From contig WPIO01000027.1 of NCBI GenBank assembly GCA_009760855.2, positions 2,305,001 through 2,325,000 of the forward strand: a DNA stretch of 20,000 bases. The letters are read 5' to 3'. Within the stretch, counting starts at the first letter, position 1, and the number at the start of each line of letters is the position of its first letter. Made by a program: the position numbers and the translations under genes. This document shows positions 8,079-17,960 of this stretch, one piece after another. Below the pieces are notes generated by a model. It made no database searches. It was not told where the DNA came from and saw nothing but the letters and a program-made list of their open reading frames with translations. Source of the stretch: Cristatella mucedo. Lineage: Eukaryota > Bryozoa > Phylactolaemata > Cristatellidae.

Positions 8079-9049
8079 TCTGCATCCATTTACTTGTTCT
8101 GCTTCGACACACTTCGAAGTTGCAGCAAATTTTCCGCATCAGTGCATGTACATCTATTGCAATTTCGGCGACTCAGTGAAACACTTGTCTACTTTGCAGT
8201 CCAGCACTTACAGGCAGTGGGCAACGACAGACACGTGGGTGCATAGCCCACAAGTGCAAGCTAGCAGAAATGCGTTGGCGTCAGAGGAAGGGACGAACTT
8301 GACCCATGGCTGACCGAATAACACGTGGGCGATTGTTTTCAAAGCCCAATTGAGACCATAAAATGAATGAGCTAGACAATAGTGCAACTGCCCACCCATG
8401 CCCCTTCGAAGCTACTTCATATGTTAAGCTGTCGACCGGCTGCCATTAGTCGACAACTTCCTTAGAACTCTTGCCAGGGCAACAGCAGCAGCAGCAACAG
8501 CAACAGCAGGCTCGATGCACCTGCTCGGCCACGTGAGTGGCTCGACCAGCCTCCTCAATCAATTGCCAGGTGCTTAAGTAGGCTAGGCAGGCCTGAGCTC
8601 TCAGCTTCCTCCTACAGCTGGCTTCTCTGGCTTGAAGCGATGCGATCCGGGCCCCCTGCTTAAAGCTGCTTCCGGGCCCCCTGCAGCCTCGGACTGTAGC
8701 TGTCGATGCTTTCGAGTGCTGCTCAAACTCAAGTCTGCAGCTTTCAATTGGCCACCACTGGCCAGGGTCCACTGAAGGACAACGAGGGGTCGAGTTGGTC
8801 CAATGGTGTAGTGGCTGGCACAGCCACCGGTGCCTTCAGTGGATTCACGGGCCTCTCTTTGAAGCAGAATGCACCATCTATCCCTTGACTCTCGATGACT
8901 GCCGAAGAAGTGCCACGAAATAAAATTTCCGTGCTCCGCACATTCGGCCCTCCCCGAGGTACCAGTGAGCCACATGGGCTCTTGGCCGTCTAAACGAAGT
9001 CAGCACCGAGTTTTTCCAGATGTTTATCACCCAACCCTGCCTGCTGCAG
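8079..9049. other. Unassigned region with a short CAG-type repeat
   Basis: A (CAG/CAA)n stretch lies at about 8481-8509. A 14-bp direct repeat TCCGGGCCCCCTGC occurs at 8646-8659 and 8671-8684. On the minus strand the frame at about 8510-8700 reads a helix-like segment (QAREASCRRKLRAQACLAYL) but has only weak splice signals (CAG followed by GTGCAT), so I do not call an exon. A plus-strand Gly/Ser/Thr-rich frame ends at 8888. No homology is recognised. Confidence 0.45.
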
Positions 9050-9175
9050 AAAACAGAAGTGCACCGACCGCCGACCCCACCCAAAGCCTACTCCTTCTCA
9101 AAGTCAGCAGAAATCTCTGGCCTGCCTAGACCTTCTACCCCAACATCCCCCAAGGCATATCCTCGACTGACCGTT
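9050..9175 (+). CDS. Candidate proline-rich internal exon
   Basis: The segment is bounded by a pyrimidine-rich acceptor (CACCCAACCCTGCCTGCTGCAG, ending at 9049) and a donor-like GTAAGG at 9176. It is exactly 42 codons, phase 0 at both ends, with no stop. The peptide includes EVHRPPTPPKAYSFSKSAEI and GLPRPSTPTSPKAYPRLTV. The PTPPKAY/PTSPKAY repeat and the many SP/TP sites resemble a disordered, phosphorylated linker. The base before the donor GT is T rather than G, which weakens the site. Homology is unknown, and a chance open frame remains possible. Confidence 0.27.
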
Positions 9176-10453
9176 GTAAGGTCAGATTATGTGCTCTATT
9201 ATCTGTTTTCAAAGCTCGGTTGGTTGTGGGTGCTAGGCCTCAGGATGTATGGTCGATCGTGGCCAGCTAATGGCTCCCAAGCAGGTGCACGAAAGGTTAT
9301 CACTCTAGTGCACCTTTGTGCTGCTCTCTATAGCACTCCTCTTCCGGAAGCTTGCGGCAATCTAACTCGAAGCTGCAAGAACCATAAATTTGGCTCGGCC
9401 GAGGCATAGCTAAGGCAGCAGGTGCATCGCCGAGAGGAAGCTGTCTCGGGAGCAGGCCTTTATGAATTATGGCAAAATTCAACCTCAGAGGTGCAGCTGG
9501 GTGTGCTGCCATTTAAACTGCTACCGCAAAGAAGGATCGAATTTCCACCGGCAGAGATCACACAGTGCTTGGAGCCGTGCGGAGGGGCAAGGTAGGCTCC
9601 GGAGAGCGATCGAAGTAGCTAGCAACAACAAGGGGAGGGGAGCTTAAGAAAGAGGCTCTTTTAGCTGAGTTGGTTCGGCCCTCTGCTCATTCAGCCGCTT
9701 TTTATGTCTCCGAAGAACGTCCTGAGTTATGTCCTGTCGAGGGTTCTGCCGCAATGGACTCTTACTGGGGTAGTGCAGATTTCTCTCCCATATATTAACA
9801 CCAGACAATAACGAGGTTTCATTCCGGAGGGTAGAAATTTTTCCATAGGAACATAATGAGCACTAAAGAGAACACGGTGATAGCTATTAACCGAAGAGAG
9901 GTACTTCACTAGGCGGAGTGCTTGAGTTCTTATCTATGCTTAATCAATGCATCTGATGATGTGCTCTTTGAGTGCTAAATGGTGGCATGTAGAGCTTGGA
10001 GTAGTGCACTGTTTGACGAGTTTTCCTGATAACATAATCTGTTCAGTTGATTGCCTGCTTTCAGCCAGAACTTGAAAGCACCAGAGGCGGGCACATGACG
10101 CAGCCAAATCAGTTCACGCTATCTGCAGCTCAGTAAGTAGTGAGATGCTCCCGAAACAATTTTTGCTTTGCAATATGTAGCATGCAATCATAAAATTTCT
10201 GGAATCTCGAATGCCGAGGCTACGAACCGAACTACCTCTGCAGGAATGGTAAATCGTGATCTTTTTGAACCCTACTTTTCTAGACACGACTTGATACGGT
10301 TGGGCTGCACGATGGCTATGGAAACTCGGAGTATCTCACCCTGCTCCCTCAGCGGGCATCTGTGGTATTTTGGACACACTCAATAATAAGCAGAGTAAGG
10401 TTTCCTGAAGCCTAATTCCTGCTAAAGCAAGCAAGCTATAACGACCAACTCAC
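9176..10453. other. Unassigned region
   Basis: No repeat-family member is recognised. A perfect polymerase III A-box-like string TTAGCTGAGTTGG lies at 9661-9673, but no B box follows at a tRNA-like distance. Open frames on both strands (9020-9409 plus, 9300-9512 minus, 9727-9909 minus) have no recognisable motifs. I see nothing else. Confidence 0.5.
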
Positions 10454-10585
10454 CTGCCAAGGCCCCAGAACCTGTGTGCAATGTTGTAAGGTGTAGCAGT
10501 CATGGCTGGCTGGGCAGTTGATATTCCCCCTAAGACCCGGTAAGGCAAGCCAGCCTCGGCCCCACCTCGGGGAGCTGCTAGGTAG
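10454..10585 (-). CDS. Candidate internal exon with strong splice signals, unknown product
   Basis: On the minus strand a long pyrimidine tract (TCCTCCTTCCTTCTGCTGCC, then ACGTGCAG) forms a strong acceptor. It is followed by 132 bp with one frame open to a consensus donor, CAG followed by GTGAGT at 10453. The exon would be symmetric: it starts with the last base of a codon and ends with the first two (phase 2 at both ends). The peptide includes YLAAPRGGAEAGLPYRVLGG and ISTAQPAMTATPYNIAHRFW. The splice signals are the best in the window, but I recognise no family. Other frames in the same interval are also open, so coding is not proven. Confidence 0.35.
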
Positions 10586-12419
10586 CTGCACGTGGCAGCA
10601 GAAGGAAGGAGGAATACAGAACCAAGCATCGTCGACCATCGCGAGTCTTGATCTTGATCAACTGTTGGTCTCCCTGCACGAGTCGTATACAGCATAGTCA
10701 CGCTCATCACTCCAAGTGCTCCTGTCTCGGTTTGGCAGCTCGAGAAGCAGACATCTTTTGGCTGCTGGCAGGTGCTGCTGCCTTGCCTAAGCTGATGTCA
10801 ACGTCCCCATCCAATCCACCCCGGTCAGACCCAACCGTGCATTGCAAACAATTGCAGCTCTAAATAAGTTGATCGAATTACCAGTCGGATTTAAGCAGCA
10901 CCGGATGCAGTAAAAGAGGTTCATTCATAGTGTGGTGGTAGAAAGAGACGGTATGTCGCCCTCGGAAGTTTAACCAGGAACTCCGAAACCGGAGACAGCA
11001 GACAGCCGAGTGCAGCCGGATTCGGCAAAGAAAGCCAGCTACTGCCAGCAACTTGCAGCAAACCGGAGGCAGCTGCAGAGGGACAACAATTCTGCTCGTT
11101 ATTTTCGGCTGCCTTCGACCTGCACTCAACTCCCAGAGCAGGAAGCTGGTGACTTATTTTTAGAAGAGGCAGCTTGCCAGACTTCCAAGCTTGCTTTATA
11201 CTCTAATTCTGGCTTTTGGGGCTCTTCCATCATTGGTCCCAACCCCGAAGCAGCTTTAAGACATTTGGCAGCTGATTTCGGCTAGCTAGCTGGGTAGCCA
11301 TGTAGCATGGCAGCAGCAGCTTTGAGCCCGTGCACGGTAGGTAGGACACCTGACACCATGCCTGGCCTTGTCCAACCACAGTCCAACCACCTGCAGCTGG
11401 AGTGCCACCACCTCCTGCTAACCGCAGTGCCTTGGACAGTTGAATTCACATCTTTGGCTGCATTGACAATGCTCACCTGCTTCCAAACTGCTTGCCATTG
11501 TCTGCTCAGCCCCTTAGTTGCTCAAGATCCGATAACAGGTGACCTAATTACGTTTGATGAGCTCGGCAAAGCTTTGTCTATGGCTGCTCTGTGAATGCAG
11601 CTGTAGGAGTCATAAGTCTGATTGAGTGCCATGTTTCAAAGCATAAGCTAAACGGACCACCATGACGAGCCCCTCCCCCTCTGCTACGACCTAACCAAAA
11701 CACAAACACGTGAGTCACTCATGGTTTCCTATTGATCATGCACATATACATTGGAACTCGGCCCTGCCTTCGAGTGCCTTAACCTACCATCACGGCTGGG
11801 ACCTCCATCAGGTGGACACACGGCACAGCCAACCTACCATCGATGAATGTCCCTACGAAACTGACCAGCATATTGTCTTTTCTGGTCATTGTATTTTCTC
11901 AGCTCATTTTCTCTATTAGCGACCACTCATCTGATTCTGCTAACAAAGCCACTTTTTCATTGCGCCACTGACTGCAAGGACATTGCCTGCTACGAACATG
12001 GTTTGCCCAGGGGCCCTCGTCAGCAAACCGATCTAATCGCTCCTTACTCACACTTGTGCACTCCAGAAGACTTCCGACAGGTGGCCTGTTGCATGCTGCC
12101 TCTTGGCACTGCAGCAGCCAGTGCTTCTCGGACAGGCTGGGGGCATCTGATCTGCTGTCTGTGTCCCACGACACGTCCCCGCTCATCGGCTGGCACAGCA
12201 ACTTGTGCTGGTAACGCAAAGCCGACTTACCGTTTTCCATCACTGCTGCCTGTTTGCATGTGTTGCCGCCAGTAGTCGACAGAGCTTGGAACATCCGGAT
12301 TTATTGCTGATCGAAAAAGGCTGCTGCTTCGACATTTCTCCCAGGGGCAAAGCTGATACATGTCTTCTCTGCCTGCCGTCTGCTTGATCACACCTCTTCA
12401 CCTCATCTCTTATGTGGCC
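10586..12419. other. Unassigned region with many short open frames
   Basis: About 1.8 kb without recognised repeats or genes. Open frames of 90-130 codons overlap on both strands (11010-11285, 11307-11594 and 11889-12275 plus; 10878-11129 and 11899-12294 minus), and none has a familiar domain. The plus frame ending at 11594 contains DPITGDLITFDEL, which resembles an EF-hand loop but lacks the acidic residue at position 3. A polyadenylation-type AATAAA lies at 12420-12425, at the right edge, 33 bp after the stop of a 60-codon plus frame. Confidence 0.45.
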
Positions 12420-12450
12420 AATAAATGGTTTAGAATCCGACCATGCTTTG

Positions 12451-12486
12451 TATATAAGAGCAAAACCTGTGCCTCTGCACTCACTT
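12451..12486 (+). promoter_or_regulatory. Candidate TATA/initiator core promoter
   Basis: TATATAAG lies at 12451-12458. An initiator-like CTCACTT has its A at 12483, 32 bp from the start of the TATA box, which is the usual metazoan TATA-to-start spacing. An ATG in a favourable context (ACAAAAATGG) follows at 12518. Such short motifs also occur by chance. Confidence 0.3.
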
Positions 12487-12517
12487 CATGCATATGTGCA
12501 AGCTCGCAGTGACAAAA

Positions 12518-12961
12518 ATGGAAGGATGCACACAAAGCACACGTGAGTCGACATTGTCTTTCTTATTTTGAATCAAAGTTGTGAACGATGGCTCTAAGGA
12601 GAAGGTGAACGTCCACAAGGCGCCGGACGTGTGCTTACTTCATGCTCCTCTCGCTCCAGGCACACCGCCTCGAACTGACCTACCGCTTGTTGGGCTTGCA
12701 CCAGCGCTGCTGCGAGAGAAGACCTACGAAGGAGAGTTAGCTGCTGCTCAGAGTTTAGAGACCCCACTACGGGGAGGTAGGCCGGGCAGGCCACATGTCG
12801 GCGGCAGGCCTCGGCTGCTGCACCTCTCCTGCTGCTCCCCTCCTGCTGCTCCCCGGGCTGCTGTTTTCGATCTGCTAGGGGGCTGGTGGTGCCACCTCTG
12901 GTGCCTAGGCGTTCGGCTTGCATCTGCCAGAGACCTTCGTCCAGTAATACGTCTAGCATAG
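12518..12961 (+). CDS. Candidate small gene with a 36-bp intron, unknown product
   Basis: The ATG at 12518 has A at -3 and G at +4. After MEGCTQST the frame reaches a consensus donor GTGAGT at 12543. A pyrimidine-rich 36-bp segment ends in AAAG at 12578. Removing it joins the start in frame to a long open frame (VNDGSKEKVNVHKAPDVCLL, then later GLAPALLREKTYEGELAAAQ) that ends at TAG 12959-12961. Without splicing, the first frame stops within the putative intron. The predicted protein is about 136 residues. The second half (from about 12777) is Arg/Gly- then Cys/Trp-rich and less convincing; a donor-like GAG followed by GTAGGC at 12777 could end the exon earlier. Very short introns near gene starts are known in some flatworms. 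An overlapping minus-strand exon (12639-12871) competes with this model. No homologue is recognised. Confidence 0.3.
12639..12871 (-). CDS. Competing candidate exon on the minus strand, helical product
   Basis: On the minus strand the acceptor ACCAGCCCCCTAGCAG precedes 233 bp with an open frame that ends at a donor GAA followed by GTAAGC (exon end 12639, phase 0; start phase leaves two bases). The peptide is Gln/Arg/Ala-rich and looks helical, including RKQQPGEQQEGSSRRGAAAE and SEQQLTLLRRSSLAAALVQA, with AEACRRHVACPAYLP between. It overlaps the plus-strand model at 12518-12961, and at most one of the two is likely to be real. The GC-rich CTGCTC repeats in the middle keep frames open on both strands, which lowers the weight of either. 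Confidence 0.27.
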
Positions 12962-12981
12962 GTGTAGTGTAGTGTAGTGTA
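12962..12981. repeat. Short (GTGTA)4 tandem repeat
   Basis: Four perfect GTGTA units directly after the stop codon of the plus-strand model. A degenerate CTAGTGTAGGTCTAG follows to about 13005. Confidence 0.9.
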
Positions 12982-13257
12982 AGGCGCACTTCTAGTGTAG
13001 GTCTAGTTTAATGTGACATCGCCACCGGCGGCCAACGACTCTAGTCGACGACTGCTGCTGCGGTGGCAGGCGCAGCTGTATTGCTTATCGATTGATGAAA
13101 GCACCTGCGATGCTTGCCAGTGTCTTGCTCATGGCAGCTGAGCAGCCTGATGCTGAAGTAGTCATGCTCTCTGCTGACAGTGGCAGACTAGCCTTGGGGG
13201 GTCCATCGAAATCGCCCACTCGAAACTGCCAATTAAGTCTTGCCTGGCACTGCATTG

Positions 13258-13260
<3 letters not shown>

Positions 13261-13335
<75 letters not shown>
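13261..13335. repeat. (CT)n-(CA)n compound microsatellite
   Basis: About 19 CT units (13261-13299) pass directly into about 18 CA units (to 13335). Both are pure. The Leu-Ser/Thr-His open frames across it are artefacts. Confidence 0.97.
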
Positions 13336-13337
<2 letters not shown>

Positions 13338-13404
13338 GGGGAGGTGGGTAGAGCAAGCCTTTGCTTCACCGCCCCTTGCTGCTACTTACTGCTTGATCAT
13401 CGGC

Positions 13405-13637
13405 ACTGCTGTCCATGTGATTTGTCTTTTGCGTGCATATGCATATTGACACCGTGCATGCTACCACTAACCAAATTTACATGTTGACATTGTGCATGTC
13501 ACCCTTAACCATGTTATGGCTGTTGACATTTTGCATGCTACCACAAATCATTCGATCATGCTGCCTGTACAGCATATGTGAAGTGCATGAAAAGAGATTA
13601 AATTCTCAGGGGGTACTATGCAATTGTATTATTATTA
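13405..13637 (+). mobile_element. LINE 3' end fragment with internal triplication (plus strand)
   Basis: GTCCATGTGATTTGTCTTTT, then GTGCATGCTACCACTAACCA, then TGTGAAGTGCATGAAAAG and CAGGGGGTACTATGCAATTG, ending in TATTATTATTAAT. The order matches the copies at 3195-3357 and 7110-7258. The segment TTGACA(C/T)(C/T)GTGCATG with CTACCACTAACCA-like flank occurs three times with starts at 13446, 13484 and 13523 (periods 38 and 39 bp), so this copy is longer than the others. The 3' hairpin is GAGA-TTAAAT-TCTC (13594-13607). Confidence 0.75.
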
Positions 13638-15927
13638 ATCATAGCATCAGCTGTATTCTGCTGCATCTGCATCGAAGTCTTGGATAACGTTTTGCTACCT
13701 TAGCCAGCTGAGACAAGGTTGACATGGATTCGTAATGGTAAGAACATCTACGTCATCTCCAAGCCTGTTAGATCTGTTGGCATTTTGCTTATCAAGCTGA
13801 ACCATGATGTTTTGCTGATCTTTTCCCTTCTGCTGCAATAGAGTCTGCAAGCTAGCAAACAGCCTTCTCCATAGCCGGATATCCGGGCAATACTGTATGC
13901 AATATGGTGACACAAATCCAGCATCCCTACCCCTGATACCTGGCAGGTCAATTAGATTCTCCGAATGGTGACAACCGTACCAACGTCGGATTGCCAAACA
14001 GTCAGCACTGCTTGAGGACCCGGAACGAGCTGCCAGAAACAGGTAATAAAATACCTCATCAGATGTGACAGCCTGCTTGCAGCAGCCTCGCTTGGGCCAT
14101 TGTTTTTACCACTTTCCTGTAGCATACTGTTGCTTTGTCCTTGCTCCAATCTGGCTAGCAGTATAGTTACCGTCAGTCACAGTTGCTTAGAGTCGGCGAA
14201 AGATTATGCCTGCGGTTCTGCAACACCCAACATCCAAGTTGTTCCTTTGGCTTGATTGGCCAAGGCATTCAAAAGGAACTGTGTTTTTCTCTCTGCAGCT
14301 CCCATGTGTCCGAACCACGAGGTATACCACACTCACCGTTGGACAGCCTGCACTGCCGGCAACTGCTTCACTCGGCCGGCATTGGCCAGCAAAGCATCGC
14401 CAGTCTGTCACCGGCCACCAAGTCACGATGCCGCCTAGGCTGCCACCCCCAGTGTTGCTTCGCTGGCAGGAAATGGCAACCTGGCTGGTCATGAGTATAC
14501 TCCGGCAGGCATTGTGCATGCGTTTGCGTGCTCTACAAATTTGCATTCCTTGCTTCCTTCATCTGCTGTGGCCCTAGGAAACTGCAACGTCATCCAGCAT
14601 CCCGATGATGGCCACTCTCCAAGGAATTGCTCAGGCTACACGTTGCAAGCAAGTCTATTGTGGCCGCAATTTACCGTGCTATCTAATATCTGCGTGCAAT
14701 ATCGGCGACATTTTGTTCGGCGGTCTTCGTATGTCATGCTTGTTGATGTTTCGGCAGGGATTCGCAATGCTTGTACTTCTCTCAGCTGCCAAATAGAACT
14801 CCATACATGTCAGATTCGACTTAAAGTATTGAGCATAGGACTTATGTCAGGTGAATGATGACTTAACTCATTAGAAGCAATAGCAAAATCCGACAATGCT
14901 TGCCATATGTGACACTCCATTGGCGGTGGTGAGGTGAAACAAAGCAGGTCATATCTGGCAGCCATTCGTAGTACATGCAGGTGAAGCATGCAGGCTACAC
15001 ATTTGTTGCTTATTGCTTGAATTGTAGAGGCCTAATACTTTCACTCAATTGGCGCTGGCACTTAACACTGGTCGGTCATATGCCAAGAAGTTGGGTGAGT
15101 CGATTTATGGCCATACTTGGCCAATAATGTGGCAATAGCCAGGCCTTGACGGCAGCTAAATGGGCCTGGGGGAACAATAAACAAGCCCCACTGAGCCAAC
15201 ATTAGAAGACACTGGCTGTGCATCTTGGCTGGAATTTTGACTTGCACCCAGTGGCTAGGCAGATGCTGATTGAACTTGAAACTTGATGGTGCTTTGCTGA
15301 CCCGTTAATCAATGATCTGCCTGTGACTAATTGATTGCAGCTGGAACACCCTGGAGTTCTTTGTCAGGTAGGATGACTTCTCCGTGCAGCTTGTTTGATA
15401 AAGGTTTTATGACCACTTAGCGAGAGATCAGCCTTCATGATTCTGCATTGCTATGTTATGCGCGCTTGGCTTCGAAGGTGTGATCAATGTTATGCTGGAA
15501 CACACCTACGGCCGAGACCTTTGTCACAGGGATGCATCCTCGGATTCACCAACCCCGTGGCTTCTCGGCTGAGAAGTGCACGCGTGCACTTGCTCTCTGC
15601 CAGAGACTGCTCTTCTACTTCTCTTCCTGCTGCCTCCCTCTACTGCTGGCGCCGAAGTACTCATGTCTGATTCTATTGCCTCCCACTATCAGCTCGTGCG
15701 TGTCGTCATTTGTTGCGATTGCTTAAATGAGTAAAGCTGCAATCCTGCTAAACTTGGGCACACACAAAACCTGTATCTGCGCATGCACATCATGTCTCGA
15801 GAATTTTTCCATTACTTTGTAATGTACTTCAAATTTTGAGCATTTCATGTATGCCTACCAAACTTTAAACCTAGGCTTACCATAGGTTTGTCCAAAATAC
15901 TGCCCAGCCGACGAATCTGCGACTGAA
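13638..15927. other. Unassigned region
   Basis: About 2.3 kb in which I recognise no repeat copy and no gene. Between 14183 and 14860 several frames of 100-120 codons are open on both strands. On the minus strand the interval 14337-14462 is a 42-codon open segment between CCTGCCAG and GTGAGT. On the plus strand a strong acceptor (TGTTTTTCTCTCTGCAG) ends at 14298 within the same area. The signals conflict and no product is recognisable. From 14860 to 15927 I see only short frames and nothing else. Confidence 0.5.
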
Positions 15928-16013
15928 CGCACATACTGCTGCAGACAGAAGGAAAAGTAATTCCCATCACCGCACATACTGCTGCAGACAGAAGGAAAAG
16001 TAATTCCCATCAC
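15928..16013. repeat. Perfect 43-bp tandem duplication
   Basis: Two identical 43-bp units lie at 15928-15970 and 15971-16013, each starting CGCACATACTGCTGCAGACA and ending TAATTCCCATCAC, with no mismatch. The absence of any substitution suggests a recent duplication or an assembly artefact. Confidence 0.98.
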
Positions 16014-16660
16014 CGTCGCTGTCTCGAGCATCTGAAAATTGCAATCCAGCGTTCTACCACTTACCTAAAAAAACTGAGTGCCACAATTCGGCAAGAGTGA
16101 CTGACTTCAGCGCCCCACTGCATGAGGATATTTCAGTCCATCACTTCACTATTTGGGCCACTAGTGGCGGCTGCCAATCCAGCTCCAGTACAGTTCCTAT
16201 CGATCGCCGTCAGATGGCTGTCTAGAGCCAAGCGACGGTGCATTAAAGATTGCCTGCTATACATGCTTCCCATCTCGTGTCGGTCATGCAGCAGTGAATC
16301 TACCGTGATTGACCACCACTCTCCCTCTGCCAGCAAAGTGGTAAACATTCAATAAAGTACAGTGGCCAATCAGACTCAATTACTGAGGGCCGAAACACTT
16401 TCGTCGTTGAAGCACCCCCTAAGCATACGACTGCTTGCTGCATGTTCCCTGCAACTTGTCCCCTCCAACTGGTAGGCATCACAACACAAGGGGACAGCCA
16501 GTGCAAAAAGTGAGAGAACGAAGGCTGGCAGAGCATGTGCCTGAAGTGGAGGAGGAGTGCAAGCATCCAGGCTCCAGCTCAAGAACTTGCTGGCTTTGCA
16601 GAATTTCGAGGCGCTTCTGACATTGAGCAGGTTTGCCCAAGCTATCACTTAATTGCCATG
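16014..16660. other. Unassigned region
   Basis: Short overlapping frames on both strands without recognisable domains. An AATAAA hexamer occurs at about 16351-16356 but no gene leads into it. I see no retroelement motif. Confidence 0.5.

Positions 16661-16664
<4 letters not shown>

Positions 16665-16718
<54 letters not shown>
16665..16718. repeat. (TA)n microsatellite
   Basis: About 27 pure TA units. The Tyr-Ile repeat frames on both strands are artefacts. It lies about 160 bp upstream of the first recognisable LINE sequence. Confidence 0.97.
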
Positions 16719-16719
<1 letters not shown>

Positions 16720-16879
16720 CCAATGCAGCCATTTCGATCTCTTCTTGAGCACATCTAAAAAAAATATCCAGTGGCCACGACATGCCATTGGCAAGCACCG
16801 GCGCTGGCAGGCTACCATGGCGATGCAAAGTCGTGCAGGCCGTGTGAGCTGCAAGACAAAGAGAGGAGAGTGCAAGAGA

Positions 16880-17960
16880 CTTCACTGACCTGGAGCTCGG
16901 CCAGGCGTAACCGGTCAGCAGCAAGCAGGTCTGCCCGAGGTCCAAGCTTCAGCAGCTTCTAAACCGAATGCGGTCACTTGTGAAGTCCCTCAAGGGTACG
17001 TCCTCGATCTTTTGCTGTTCTCCATTTATACTCAACCTCTGGAAAAAAGTGATTCTGGCCCACGGAGTAGGACATCACTTTTATGTCGACGATACTTTGC
17101 TGTATTTGTCATTTAAACCGTCGGAACCTACTGCAGTGACTGATCAATTGTATGCTTGCCTTGCAGACATTCAATCCTGGATGTCGGCAAAATTCCTTAA
17201 ACTAAACAATGAGAAAAAGGAACCGCTGCTCACAGGACACCCCAAGTGTGTTGCTGGACTAGAAGGCTTTGCTTTTCTAATAGGCGAAGCTGTAGTGCGA
17301 CCATCGCCGTGTGCTCGGAATTTAGTTGTCGTCTTCGACAGCTGCCTAGATTTTGAAAGCTTCATTAAGAAGGCTGCTTCTACAGCTAGCAATCACGCCT
17401 GATCTCTAAGATTAGAACCGTCTTCCAAGGTGGCCTGCAAAGAATTTAACTAGCTCCTTGGTTATCGGCTAGATTATTGTTGTTCCCTTTTGGACGGGCT
17501 TCCAAAAAGTCACTAGGCAACTGCAGCTGGCGATGAATATGGCTGCAAGGCTAGTTTACAAATTTCAGAGGTTTGACGATGTGTCTCCTTCGCTGAAAAA
17601 GCTAGCATGGCTGGCGATTGATCAATGGATACAGAGCAAAGTTCTAACACTGATCCACAAAGCCGCCACGGCTTGGCTCCTCCAGCGCTAGCTGAACTGA
17701 TGCACCAATTTCAGCCTCCTCGTGCTCTCAGGTCCTGTATGGACAAATTAAATAAAATAGTATAAATAAATATTTTACAAATAAATTAGTCATTCTATTC
17801 CTCTGCTTATAGACCGTTGGCAACAGAAGCTTTGGCTCTGTAGGTCCTAGACTGAGGAACTCACTTCCTCAATTCTTGCGCAACGACCACTACTCTCCTG
17901 CTGCCGACTGTGTCACATACTTTCCAGCCGTCCTGAGCTGCTACGTCCATGCTACTCACT
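16880..17960 (+). pseudogene. Decayed LINE (L2/CR1-like) reverse transcriptase, C-terminal half
   Basis: A non-LTR retrotransposon remnant in the plus orientation. From about 16910 the frame reads TGQQQAGLPEVQASAASKPN and then EVPQGYVLDLLLFSIYTQPL (from 16982), matching the GVPQGSVLGPLLF block. A +1 shift in the A6 run at 17043-17048 leads into the frame with HGVGHHFYVDDTLLYLSFKP; the catalytic YVDD box is at 17082-17093. CLADIQSWMSAKFLKLNNEK and the ARNLVVVFDSCLDFESFI block follow, up to a stop at 17402. Later fragments in changing frames are RLDYCCSLLDGLPKSH (about 17470), RFDDVSPSLKKLAWLAID (about 17570), then LAPPALAELMHQFQPPRALR (about 17670) and GNRSFGSVGPRLRNSLPQFL (about 17818). An AT-rich stretch at about 17745-17800 looks inserted or replaced. 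Frameshifts make it inactive. The typical 3' end is not seen after 17960. L2/CR1 grouping is from family knowledge. Confidence 0.88.

Noticed and set aside
8510-8700. Helix-like minus-strand frame (QAREASCRRKLRAQACLAYL)
   Set aside because: Donor CAG/GTGCAT is weak and the frame runs into a polycysteine artefact from the CAG repeat.
9655-9720. Possible tRNA gene or SINE head at TTAGCTGAGTTGG
   Set aside because: The A-box match is good, but no B box, acceptor stem or T arm follows at the required distance.
11520-11594. Possible EF-hand loop DPITGDLITFDEL
   Set aside because: The acidic residue at loop position 3 is missing, there is no second EF hand, and no supported exon surrounds it.
14337-14462. 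42-codon open segment on the minus strand between CCTGCCAG and GTGAGT
   Set aside because: The plus strand over the same interval is also open with its own strong acceptor, the peptide is unremarkable, and segments like this occur often by chance at this length.
16479-16945. Tyr-Ile repeat frames
   Set aside because: They are translations of the (TA)n array on both strands.
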